A stretch of DNA of 64,000 nt, taken from positions 3,968,001-4,032,000 of the forward strand of contig NZ_LDPY01000001.1 of assembly GCF_001038505.1 (NCBI RefSeq), read 5' to 3'. The number at the start of each line of letters is the position of its first letter. Position 1 is the first letter of the stretch. The notes beneath the pieces are model-generated. The model was given only the letters and a program-made list of their open reading frames with translations. It had not been told where the DNA came from and made no database searches. Shown here piece by piece: positions 19,232 to 27,038 of this stretch. The position numbers were made by a program, and so were the translations under genes. The stretch is from Puniceibacterium sp. IMCC21224. Its GTDB lineage: Bacteria > Pseudomonadota > Alphaproteobacteria > Rhodobacterales > Rhodobacteraceae.

Positions 19232-19633
19232 ATGTCTGATGAACTGCCCGACTATTACTTTCGCATCCGCGATAACGGCGCGTTGGTGTTCCGGATCGAG
19301 TCAGGCAATCGTCAGCGGCGGATCGAGATGGACCAGATCGCGGCGGTCAACATCCGCTCTGGCGACGTGAAGCCGCAAGGCGACCGCACCCTGGACGCGA
19401 CGGATATGGCTGCGATCCACGATTGGATGGCACAGCGCAAATCCAGCCTGGCCGCGCGCGAGATTGACGACATCCACCGCACGGTCGAACATCTCAACCT
19501 CACCGCGCAATGGGCCCAATCACGCGCCAGCGGCGATCAGCTTGATGCCGTGACGGACGATCTTTTGCTGGCAATGCACGACCTGCGTACGGTACTGGTA
19601 CGCAAAAAAGCCGAGCGGCTGACCAAGGAATGA
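19232..19633 (+). CDS. conserved hypothetical protein downstream of aminotransferase
   Basis: 133 residues, hydrophilic, no signal peptide or membrane segment. The N-terminal half looks beta-rich (YYFRIRDNGALVFRIESG) and the rest helical (IDDIHRTVEHLNLTAQWAQ). I do not recognise a family. AGGGAAACGCAC precedes the ATG, and the 18-bp gap suggests cotranscription with the aminotransferase. Confidence 0.7.
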   Translation: MSDELPDYYFRIRDNGALVFRIESGNRQRRIEMDQIAAVNIRSGDVKPQGDRTLDATDMAAIHDWMAQRKSSLAAREIDDIHRTVEHLNLTAQWAQSRASGDQLDAVTDDLLLAMHDLRTVLVRKKAERLTKE

Positions 19634-19857
19634 CACGTGGGCCCGACCCGCTATGCGGGGCGAATGCAACAGGACAACGCAATACACGGCTACAATCGCC
19701 CACGACCTGTCACGCGTTTAAGCCGCCCCCAAAGCGGTCCGCCGACAATTCGAAACGCCGCTAGTCCGATGGCACGTAATCTGTGAATGACCCTGATGAG
19801 CGGAATCACAGCGCAGGCACCGTTTCGGACAGAGCGCCGCGTCCACTGTGCAACGTA

Positions 19858-20472
19858 TCAGCGGTGGCGATCTAAAAATGCGTCTATTTCCGATTGAGCG
19901 GGCGCTTCGCCGGCAAAAATCTCGGCATATTGACAGCCTGCAATCGCACGTTGCAAGCGTGGCTCGGCCACATGTATCGAATAGTATCCTGTCTGAGTCA
20001 GAATCACTGTCAACGCGCGGTAATGGGCCACCTCACCCGTTCTGCCAAACCGTTCAAACAGCGCCTTGACGGCCGTTAGCCGATCCCTGTCAGACTGATC
20101 GACAAGATTTTGCAGTCGCGCATCGTTGCGCGCCCAGTTTCGGATCGCGAGATCAAGTGGCGCATCAAAGAGGTCCTGATTGATCCAGCAATCAATCAAA
20201 TTGAAAAGTGCGGCGCAGAGGCTTGGCGCCGGAGCCCGGCATCGCTCAATGATTATACCTGTATTCCGGGTTTGCCAGATGTCGATGATGGCATCATGAA
20301 GCTCTGACAGATCTTTGAAATGCCAATAGAAACCAGTGCGCGTAAGGTTCAGCTGTTTTGCAAGCGGCATGATTTTCACAGCCTCGATCCCTTCATTGAC
20401 GAAGAGGGAATAGGCGGCCTGAATCCAGGTCTGTCGCGTGGCGCGGCTTTTTGTGGCTGTGGCGGTTTTCAC
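19858..20472 (-). CDS. TetR-family repressor divergent from the flavin demethylase gene
   Basis: 204 residues. The N-terminal TetR helix-turn-helix reads WIQAAYSLFVNEGIEAVKI and MPLAKQLNLTRTGFYWHFKD; the rest is the helical ligand domain. It lies 96 bp from the divergent gene at 20569, with two palindromes in the gap, the classic layout of a local TetR repressor. The ligand is probably the substrate of the divergent enzyme (a methylated amine or amino acid); this is inference. Confidence 0.9.
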   Translation of the reverse strand: MKTATATKSRATRQTWIQAAYSLFVNEGIEAVKIMPLAKQLNLTRTGFYWHFKDLSELHDAIIDIWQTRNTGIIIERCRAPAPSLCAALFNLIDCWINQDLFDAPLDLAIRNWARNDARLQNLVDQSDRDRLTAVKALFERFGRTGEVAHYRALTVILTQTGYYSIHVAEPRLQRAIAGCQYAEIFAGEAPAQSEIDAFLDRHR

Positions 20473-20490
20473 CAGGCTGTTCTAACTCAC

Positions 20491-20538
20491 TTGACAGATG
20501 TGTCAAGTCGGAGTGATATCAACATGACACCCATGTCA
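20491..20538. promoter_or_regulatory. two TetR-type operators
   Basis: TTGACA-GATG-TGTCAA (20491-20506) and TGACA-CCCA-TGTCA (20525-20538) share the arm TGACA/TGTCA with the same 4-bp spacer. Their centres are 33 bp apart, three helical turns, so dimers would sit on the same face of the DNA. They lie between the tetR start (20472) and the divergent ATG (20569). Confidence 0.6.
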
Positions 20539-20568
20539 GGTTAGATTCGACCCGAAGAGGATTCCCCC

Positions 20569-22614
20569 ATGTCCACCGACCCGTTGCTGCAGCCCTTTCA
20601 CCTCAAACACCTGACATTGCGAAATCGGATCATGACGACAAGCCATGAGCCGGCCTATCCCCAAGATGGCATGCCCAAGGAACGCTACGCAGCCTATCAC
20701 GCAGAGCGCGCCAAAGCGGGCGTGGCCCTCGCGATGACGGCTGGATCGGCGGCAGTGAGTCGCGACAGCCCGCCGGTGTTCAACAACATCCTCGCCTACA
20801 AGGACGAGGTTGTGCCGTGGATCCGGAACCTGACCGATGCAGTGCATGAACATGGCTGTGCCGTCATGATCCAGTTGACCCACCTGGGGCGGCGCACCAA
20901 CTGGAACAAAGGCGATTGGCTGCCGTCGGTGTCTTCCTCCAGGCACCGCGAACCTGCGCACCATGCCTTTCCCAAACTGATCGAAGATTGGGACATTGAA
21001 CGGATCATCAACGATTTTGCCGACGCCGCCGAGAGGATGAAAGCGGGCGGCATGGACGGGATTGAATTGCAAGTCTACGGCCACTTGCTGGATCAGTTCT
21101 GGTCGCCGCTCACCAATGATTTGGTGGGGCCCTACGGCGCGGATACGCTGGAAAACCGGATGCGGTTTCCGCTGGATGTGCTTGGGGCCATTCGCAAGCG
21201 CGTCGGAGCAGAATTCATCGTCGGCCTGCGCTACACAGCAGACGAGGCGCAAAAGGGCGGCATCACGCCCGAGGAAGGGCTGGAGATGTCCAAGCGCCTT
21301 GCCGCCACCGGGCAGGTCGACTTTCTCAACGTCGTCAAAGGCCGCATCCACACCGACCCCGCAATGACGGACGTGATCCCCATTCAGGGTATGAAATCTG
21401 CACCGCACCTCGATTTTGCGGGTGAAGTGCGCAAGGCCACGGGCATGCCGACCTTCCACGCCGCCCGCATTCCCGATGTGGCGACCGCGCGCCATGCGGT
21501 GCAGGCAGGCCTTCTGGATATGGTTGGCATGACTCGCGCGCATATGGCCGACCCACATATCGTGCGCAAGATCATCGAGGGCCGCGAGGATGACATCCGC
21601 CCCTGCGTCGGCGCGACCTATTGTCTGGACCGGATCTATCAGGCGGGCGACGCCCTGTGCATCCACAACGCAGCCACCGGGCGCGAGCTTTCGATGCCCC
21701 ATGACATTGCCAAAGCAGAGACGACAAAGAGGGTCGTGATCATCGGCGCTGGACCTGCGGGGCTCGAGGCTGCGCGGGTCGCGGCAGAGCGCGGTCATGA
21801 CGTCACCGTGTTTGAAGCCGCCGCTGAACCGGGTGGGCAAGTGCGGCTGACCGCCCAATCTCCGCGCCGCCGCGAGATGATCGGGATCATCGACTGGCGC
21901 ATGGCCCAGTGCGCCGCGCGGGACGTGACGTTCAATTTCAACACATGGGCCGAAGCAGATGACATCGCCGCGCTGAGCCCAGACGTTGTCATCGTCGCAA
22001 CGGGGGGGGTACCAAATCTGGAACTGTTTGAGCAGGATGGCGAACAGCCGCATGTCGTCTCGACTTGGGATATTATTTCGGGCGATGTAAAGCCTGCGTC
22101 CAACGTGCTGATCTACGACGAAAGCGGGGATCACCCCGCCTTGCAAGCTGCCGAGATTGCAGCAAATTCTGGAGCGAAGGTAGAGATCATGACACCGGAT
22201 CGCACCTTTTCCCCCGATGTCATGGCGATGAATTTGGTGCCATACATGCGCTCGCTTCAGGACAAGGACGTCACCTTTACCGTCACCCGCCGACTGATGG
22301 GTGTCGTGCGCAGCGGCAATACACTCACCGCGACGATTGGTACGGATTACAGCGATCACACCCACGACGTCGACGTTGATCAGGTCGTTGTAAATTACGG
22401 TACCTTGCCGCTGGACGAGCTGTATTTCGACCTCAAACCCCTGTCATCCAATGCGGGCGAGGTCGACCATGACGCGTTGATCGCGGGCGATCCGCAGACA
22501 GCTATGCGCAATAAGAACGGCACGTTCCAACTGTTCCGCATAGGAGACGCGATATCGGCCCGCAACACCCATGCGGCAATCTATGACGCCTTGCGCCTGG
22601 TCAAAGATATCTAA
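20569..22614 (+). CDS. Old-Yellow-Enzyme-family NADH:flavin oxidoreductase, N-methylproline demethylase-like
   Basis: 681 residues. An N-terminal FMN barrel (FHLKHLTLRNRIMTTSHEPA; QLTHLGRRTNWNKG) is fused to a C-terminal FAD/NAD domain (RVVIIGAGPAGLEAARVAAERGH), as in dimethylamine/trimethylamine dehydrogenases and 2,4-dienoyl-CoA reductase. Relatives in roseobacters are annotated as N-methylproline or dimethylglycine demethylases; the substrate here is not proven. The iron-sulfur segment reads PCVGATYC and then C after 11 residues, so one of the four cysteines of the usual CxxCxxxC-x11-C is Ala. AGAGGATTCCCCC precedes the ATG. Controlled probably by the divergent TetR. Confidence 0.85.
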   Translation: MSTDPLLQPFHLKHLTLRNRIMTTSHEPAYPQDGMPKERYAAYHAERAKAGVALAMTAGSAAVSRDSPPVFNNILAYKDEVVPWIRNLTDAVHEHGCAVMIQLTHLGRRTNWNKGDWLPSVSSSRHREPAHHAFPKLIEDWDIERIINDFADAAERMKAGGMDGIELQVYGHLLDQFWSPLTNDLVGPYGADTLENRMRFPLDVLGAIRKRVGAEFIVGLRYTADEAQKGGITPEEGLEMSKRLAATGQVDFLNVVKGRIHTDPAMTDVIPIQGMKSAPHLDFAGEVRKATGMPTFHAARIPDVATARHAVQAGLLDMVGMTRAHMADPHIVRKIIEGREDDIRPCVGATYCLDRIYQAGDALCIHNAATGRELSMPHDIAKAETTKRVVIIGAGPAGLEAARVAAERGHDVTVFEAAAEPGGQVRLTAQSPRRREMIGIIDWRMAQCAARDVTFNFNTWAEADDIAALSPDVVIVATGGVPNLELFEQDGEQPHVVSTWDIISGDVKPASNVLIYDESGDHPALQAAEIAANSGAKVEIMTPDRTFSPDVMAMNLVPYMRSLQDKDVTFTVTRRLMGVVRSGNTLTATIGTDYSDHTHDVDVDQVVVNYGTLPLDELYFDLKPLSSNAGEVDHDALIAGDPQTAMRNKNGTFQLFRIGDAISARNTHAAIYDALRLVKDI

Positions 22615-22945
22615 GATGCGCAGGGACAAATCCATTCTTGTCCTGATCATGCCAAGGGCGGTGTCATTTCCAGCAGTGTGGCCCGCCCTGTGCGTCACTA
22701 ACCGCGACATACAGTCATTAAATTACAACGGGCCATATAGGTTCCCCTATATGGATGTTGACGATGGTCGGCACCAATCTGGTCCGACGGCACGGGGTGG
22801 CGCGAGGATGAGGTGAAAGGTGACTGCATGGAGCCCGGAAATCCCGGACCCATGTTGAGGAGCCAAGGGCGCACGCCCCCGCCAGCAGAAGAATAACGCC
22901 CCCAACTGTCAATTATTTCAGCGGCCTGTTGGAGATTGAAAATGG
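22615..22945. other. intergenic region with strong inverted repeats
   Basis: 331 bp between the demethylase gene and znuB, which converge here. It holds the perfect inverted repeat CCATATAGG-TTCC-CCTATATGG (22733-22754) and a hairpin CATGG-AGC-CCGG-AAATC-CCGG-AC-CCATG (22827-22854), followed by a short GGGC/GCCC stem at 22867-22878. This could be a bidirectional terminator or an uncharacterised small RNA. No recognisable riboswitch core is seen. Confidence 0.45.
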
Positions 22946-23743
22946 TCATTGTGCGGAGGTACGAAGGCTCCCTGCGATGCTGAGCGCCGCAAAAAACAAG
23001 GCGGCGACGCAAACAATGGACGGTCCCGCCGGTGTATTCAGAATGTAGGCCACCCGCAGCCCGACCACTGCTGAAATACTGCCGATGGCAGCAGCCACCA
23101 TTGCCATGCTTTCGGGCGTGCGGCTCAGCGGTCTCGCCGCAGCGGCCGGGATAATCAGCATCGCGGCGATCAACAACACGCCGACGACCTTGATGGCGAC
23201 GGCAACAGTAATAGCGAGGGCCAGCGTCAGCACCAGCTGTTCGCGCTTGGGGTTGATCCCGCTGGCATAAGCCAGATCTTCGTTCAGCGTCGCGGTCAGC
23301 AGATCCGACCAGCGCCAGCCGATCAACGCCACGACGAGGCCCGCTCCGCCCCAGATCACCATCAAATCGGTACGTGACACAGCCAGAATGTCACCAAAAA
23401 GATAGGCCATCAGATCAATCCGGACACCCGACAGGAACGACACGGCCACCAGACCAAAGGCAAGCGCCGAATGCGCCAGGACACCCAAAAGCGTGTCCAT
23501 CGCGTAACCGCGTCCCGTCAGCAGGTTGACCGTCAACGCCATGACAAGCGCGATCACCAAGGCGCCCGCGAAGACCGAAATCGACAGGGCCAACGAAAGC
23601 GCGACACCCAGAATTGCTGCATGGGCGGTTGCATCGCCGAAATAGGCCATGCGGCGCCACACGACGAAACACCCCAAAGGCGCTGCGGCAAACGCCACAC
23701 CGATACCGGCAAGGGTTGCACGCATCATGAAATCGTCCAGCAT
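22946..23743 (-). CDS. znuB: zinc ABC transporter permease ZnuB
   Basis: 265 residues with eight or nine hydrophobic segments of the ABC-3 metal permease family. RRMAYFGDATAHAAILGVAL, the VLLIAAMLIIPAAAARPLS helix and the NPKREQLVL loop are typical. It forms the inner-membrane channel with ZnuC as ATPase and ZnuA as binding protein. Its ATG overlaps the znuC stop (TAATG), so the pair is coupled. Last gene of the zur-znuC-znuB operon. Confidence 0.93.
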   Translation of the reverse strand: MLDDFMMRATLAGIGVAFAAAPLGCFVVWRRMAYFGDATAHAAILGVALSLALSISVFAGALVIALVMALTVNLLTGRGYAMDTLLGVLAHSALAFGLVAVSFLSGVRIDLMAYLFGDILAVSRTDLMVIWGGAGLVVALIGWRWSDLLTATLNEDLAYASGINPKREQLVLTLALAITVAVAIKVVGVLLIAAMLIIPAAAARPLSRTPESMAMVAAAIGSISAVVGLRVAYILNTPAGPSIVCVAALFFAALSIAGSLRTSAQ

Positions 23744-24501
23744 TATTCGGCTGCCTCTGTGTGGGTGTGGCTACATGCGTCGTGCGAATGATGTGCGTGA
23801 TCATGATCATGGTCATGACGGTAAAGCGCCAAAGCCCCCATCGTGCCAGACCCGAAGAGCGCGCGATATTCAGGCGCCGAGGCGACGACCTCGGGCGTAC
23901 CTTCGCAGCACACATGACCGTTCAAACAGATGACGCGATCCGAGGCGCTCATCACTACATGCAACTCGTGGCTGATCATCAATATGGCACAACCCGTCTC
24001 GCGGCGCACTGTTTCGATCTGGCGATAGAAAGCGGCTGATCCGGGCTGGTCAAGGCCCTGTGTCGCCTCATCCAACAGAAGAAGCTGCGGCTTTCCGATA
24101 AGGGCCCGCGCCAGCAGGACCCTCTGAAACTGTCCGCCCGAGAGCCGTGACATCTGCGCCATGGCAAGATCCGGCACGCCCGCTTGATCGAGTGCGGCGT
24201 CAGTTTCGGTACTTGCCACACCGCGCGGCAACGCAAGGAAGCGGGCGACGCTCATTGGTAACGTCGGATCAATATGCAGCCGCTGCGGGACATAGCCCAA
24301 ACGCACCCCGGTTCCATGCATGACTCGCCCTTTGGACGGCTTAACAGCCCCTATGATGGCGCGCAAAAGGCTGGTTTTACCGGACCCATTCGGGCCGACT
24401 ATGGTTACAATCTCACCAGCCCCGATGCGCATTGAAACGTTTGCAAGCACCGTATTGGCACCGTAGCGAATGCTCAGGTCTATAACTTCGACGAGGCTCA
24501 C
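23743..24501 (-). CDS. znuC: zinc ABC transporter ATPase ZnuC with His-rich tail
   Basis: About 252 residues from GTG at 24501, which overlaps the zur stop (GTGA). Walker A GPNGSGKTS, signature LSGGQFQRVLLARAL, Walker B LLLLDEAT and the switch His in ISHELHVV are all present. The C-terminus is unusually histidine-rich (RHDHDHDHAHHSHD followed by CSHTHTE), which could bind zinc in the cytoplasm and modulate transport. The His-rich tail is seen directly; its role is inference. Confidence 0.93.
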   Translation of the reverse strand: MSLVEVIDLSIRYGANTVLANVSMRIGAGEIVTIVGPNGSGKTSLLRAIIGAVKPSKGRVMHGTGVRLGYVPQRLHIDPTLPMSVARFLALPRGVASTETDAALDQAGVPDLAMAQMSRLSGGQFQRVLLARALIGKPQLLLLDEATQGLDQPGSAAFYRQIETVRRETGCAILMISHELHVVMSASDRVICLNGHVCCEGTPEVVASAPEYRALFGSGTMGALALYRHDHDHDHAHHSHDACSHTHTEAAE

Positions 24502-25010
24502 GCGTCCGCCTTTCCAGCACAGCCGGGGCAAACGCCTTCCGCCTCGACGACCGTGCGCTCAATCCGGAAACCCGTTGCTTTTGCCGCGGATGCCAAGGCG
24601 CTGCGAGTGGTCTCCGATTGCGCTTCGGCCACAGAGTCGCACAGGCGGCAAATCATAAAAGCGGGGGCGTGGATCTGATCGGGGTGTGCGCAGGCAATAA
24701 ACGCATTGAGCCGCTCGATCTTGTGGGCAAGCCCGTGTGTTACCAGGAAATCAAGCGCACGATAGGCGACGGGCGGCTGCGAGCCGAAACCGTCATCGCG
24801 CAGCCGGTCCAGAATCACATAGGCCCCAAGCGCCCTATGCTCTTGCAGCAGGATTTCCAGCACCTTCCGGCGCACGGGTGTAAACCGCAGCCCGTCATCC
24901 GCACAGCGCGTTTCGGCGGCCGACAGACCATCGGTCACACAAGCGGCATGATCATGCCGCTCAAAGCCGAGAGGAGCTTCGGTAGAAATATTCGAGGAGA
25001 CACTTGTCAT
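24498..25010 (-). CDS. zur: zinc uptake regulator Zur (Fur family)
   Basis: 170 residues. The winged helix LRFTPVRRKVLEILLQEHRALGAY and GSQPPVAYRALDFL is Fur-like. The structural zinc site uses CRLC (MICRLCDSV) and CPGC (GVCPGCAG). His-rich hinge residues are present in ERLNAFIACAHPDQIH. Start at 25010 is chosen from the context MTSVSSNIS; longer starts have no support. It represses znu genes when zinc is bound. Divergent from znuA, sharing two putative Zur sites. Confidence 0.92.
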   Translation of the reverse strand: MTSVSSNISTEAPLGFERHDHAACVTDGLSAAETRCADDGLRFTPVRRKVLEILLQEHRALGAYVILDRLRDDGFGSQPPVAYRALDFLVTHGLAHKIERLNAFIACAHPDQIHAPAFMICRLCDSVAEAQSETTRSALASAAKATGFRIERTVVEAEGVCPGCAGKADA

Positions 25011-25054
25011 GTTATTACATTTCTCGTACTGGACTTGTAATGTTATACAATCAC
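25006..25054. promoter_or_regulatory. two putative Zur boxes between zur and znuA
   Basis: 25006-25023 read on the minus strand is GAAATGTAATAACATGAC, close to the alphaproteobacterial Zur palindrome (GTAATGTAATAACATTAC by memory). A second, weaker copy, GTAATGTTATACAATCAC, is at 25037-25054 and contains TTGTA-N6-TACAA. The first overlaps the zur start codon, giving autoregulation; the second precedes znuA. Confidence 0.6.
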
Positions 25055-25066
25055 ACGGAAGACATG

Positions 25067-26035
25067 ATGTCCAGAACACTCCTGCCCGCTTCCCTCGCCG
25101 CGGCCCTGATCGGCGGTTCCGCACTAGCCCAGGCGCCAAGTGTCGCCGTCGATATTGCGCCGGTTCATTCACTGGTCGCCCGCGTGATGCAGGGCGTAGG
25201 AACCCCGGACCTGATCGTCCAACCCGGCGCCAGCCCACATCAATACGCGCTGCGGCCGTCCGAAGCGCGTGGCCTGCAAGAGGCTGATCTGGTGTTTTGG
25301 GTGAGTGCGGGCCTCACGCCTTGGCTGGACGGTGCTATAGAAACGCTGGCCGCCGATGCTTCCGTCACCGAGCTTTTGGAATCAGATGGGACGGTCACGC
25401 TGGATTTCCGCGAAGGCGCCTTATTTGAGAAGCACGTTCACAGTGGCGAAGCGCATGACGATCACGCCGAAGAGGAGCATGATGATCACACAGAGCACGA
25501 TGATCACGCGGGCCACGACCATGACAAACATGATCCCCACGCGTGGCTCTCGCCGCAAAACGCCTCGAACTGGATGAATGTGGTTGCAGCACAGCTATCC
25601 GCCGCCGATCCGGAGAACGCGGGCATCTATTTCGCCAATGCCGCCGCGGGCCGTGTCGAGATTGCCACCATGATCACCGAGGTCAATACGATGCTTGAGC
25701 CGTTGCGCGGTAACCGTTTCATCGTTTTCCATGATGCCTACCAGTATTTCGAAACTGATTTCGATTTCCCCGCAGCAGGAGCCATTTCAATCAGCGATGC
25801 GTCCGATCCCAGCCCGGCCCGTATCGCCGAGATCCGCGAGAGAATTGCCGCTGAAGATATCAACTGCGTGCTGGCAGAGCCGCAATTCAACCCAGGCCTT
25901 GCTGCAACGGTTTTGGATGGATCGAATGCGGACACCGCGGTGATAGACCCTATGGGCTCCGATCTGGAAATAGGCCCTGCGCTCTATCTCCAACTCATCC
26001 GCAACCTTGCAACATCTCTTGCGAAATGCCTCTAA
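25067..26035 (+). CDS. znuA: zinc ABC transporter substrate-binding protein ZnuA
   Basis: 322 residues. A signal peptide ends near ALAQA. Zinc ligands are supported by IAPVHSLVARVM, HDAYQYFE and the C-terminal VIDPMGSDLEIGPALY. Between about residues 120 and 165 is the His/Asp/Glu-rich loop (GEAHDDHAEEEHDD, HTEHDDHAGHDHDKHDPHAW) that captures zinc in ZnuA proteins. Start at 25067 has GGAAG five bases upstream; 25064 is also possible. Divergent from zur. Confidence 0.94.
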   Translation: MSRTLLPASLAAALIGGSALAQAPSVAVDIAPVHSLVARVMQGVGTPDLIVQPGASPHQYALRPSEARGLQEADLVFWVSAGLTPWLDGAIETLAADASVTELLESDGTVTLDFREGALFEKHVHSGEAHDDHAEEEHDDHTEHDDHAGHDHDKHDPHAWLSPQNASNWMNVVAAQLSAADPENAGIYFANAAAGRVEIATMITEVNTMLEPLRGNRFIVFHDAYQYFETDFDFPAAGAISISDASDPSPARIAEIRERIAAEDINCVLAEPQFNPGLAATVLDGSNADTAVIDPMGSDLEIGPALYLQLIRNLATSLAKCL

Positions 26036-26073
26036 CCCGCAAGGCTGCGTTGTATTCTTACGGCTTTGCTGCA

Positions 26074-26089
26074 CCCATCCGATGATGGG
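26074..26089 (+). terminator. possible terminator hairpin after znuA
   Basis: CCCATC-CGAT-GATGGG is a perfect 6-bp stem with a 4-base loop, 38 bp after the znuA stop. No U-rich tail follows, so it may be a processing hairpin or a weak terminator. The remaining 160 bp to the next gene shows nothing else. Confidence 0.3.
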
Positions 26090-26196
26090 CGGGCTTCCCC
26101 TTACTCTGGACATACCGCCTACTTCCTTGGGGGCGGGTATGCCGAGAGCGGTGTGTTGGTTGAGGGTGGCGATGACCCAGGTAATGCGCGCGGGTA

Positions 26197-26931
26197 TCAG
26201 TCTTCCTGCGTGCCCACGAACATCCGGTCCTTCGCGGCTGTGATGTGGTGACGCATTGTCGCTTGTGCCAACTCGGGCTGCCTCCGACCGATCGCGTCGA
26301 GCACCGCACGATGCTCAGCCAAAACCAATTCCTGCCGACCGGGAATGTCGAGCAGGGTAAGCGAGCGCGACAGCTTGACACCAAAGGCTATTTGCTCGTT
26401 CAACGACTCCAGAACAGAAGAAAAGAACAGGTTTTTCGAGGCCCGTGCCACCGCCAGATGCAGCCGCTGGTCGGCATCGACGCCAAGCGCTTTCTGCTGG
26501 TACGTCTGCTCCATCACCTTGTAGGCAGCATCCATCACCGCCAGATCCTCTTCGTCACGCCGCCGGGCCGCCCAGGCTGCGGCTGCACCTTCGACATCAA
26601 TGCGAAACTCGTAAGAGCGCTGGACGTCCGACACTGATTCCAGCGGCACAAAGCTGATCAACTCTCTGTCGGGACGACGCAATACATAGCTCCCCGAACC
26701 GCGCCGCGATTGCACAATGCCATCGTCGCGCAGTCGCGACAGCGCCGCGCGCACGGTGGGTCGCGATACCGCGTAGCTTGTTGCCAGAACCCCTTCGGTG
26801 GGCAACCGGCTATGCACCGGGAATTCCTCCTTCAGGATCTTGCCCAAGAGTTGGTCGTATATTTGGTCCGCCAGCGAGGGGCGCTTTGCTTCTGGCAACG
26901 TGGTCTCCTTGTCTTCGGGTCGGAAGCGCAT
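26197..26931 (-). CDS. FadR-subfamily GntR regulator of the first TctABC locus
   Basis: 244 residues. The GntR helix-turn-helix is in SRLPTEGVLATSYAVSRPTV followed by RAALSRLRDDGIVQSRRGSG, and the FCD ligand domain carries the metal-binding His residues (LHLAVARASKN, LAEHRAVLDAI, MRHHITAAKDRM). Start at 26931 has AGGGA upstream. It lies downstream of tctA on the same strand, so it is probably cotranscribed with, or autoregulates, the first transporter locus. FCD regulators usually respond to carboxylic acids. Confidence 0.88.
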   Translation of the reverse strand: MRFRPEDKETTLPEAKRPSLADQIYDQLLGKILKEEFPVHSRLPTEGVLATSYAVSRPTVRAALSRLRDDGIVQSRRGSGSYVLRRPDRELISFVPLESVSDVQRSYEFRIDVEGAAAAWAARRRDEEDLAVMDAAYKVMEQTYQQKALGVDADQRLHLAVARASKNLFFSSVLESLNEQIAFGVKLSRSLTLLDIPGRQELVLAEHRAVLDAIGRRQPELAQATMRHHITAAKDRMFVGTQED

Positions 26932-27038
26932 GGAATCCCTATGTAAGCCATACATACCGATAGTGCCGCCGCCGAAAGCCATGAGATCACAAACTGCGCG
27001 GCCGCCCCTTGGGAAAGGAGCGACCAGAAAGCACAAGA

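Noticed and set aside
20536..22365. A 609-codon open frame on the minus strand
   Set aside because: It is antisense to the flavin oxidoreductase, whose motifs and ribosome site are clear; long antisense frames are common at this GC content.
22718..22912. A 64-codon minus-strand frame with a hydrophobic start and a lipobox-like LAGAC
   Set aside because: Only a TTG start with no ribosome site, and the rest is Arg/Pro-rich and unlike a protein; it overlaps strong hairpins.
25440..25545. Tandem GATCAC-like DNA repeats
   Set aside because: They encode the His/Asp-rich metal loop of ZnuA and are not a CRISPR or other repeat array.
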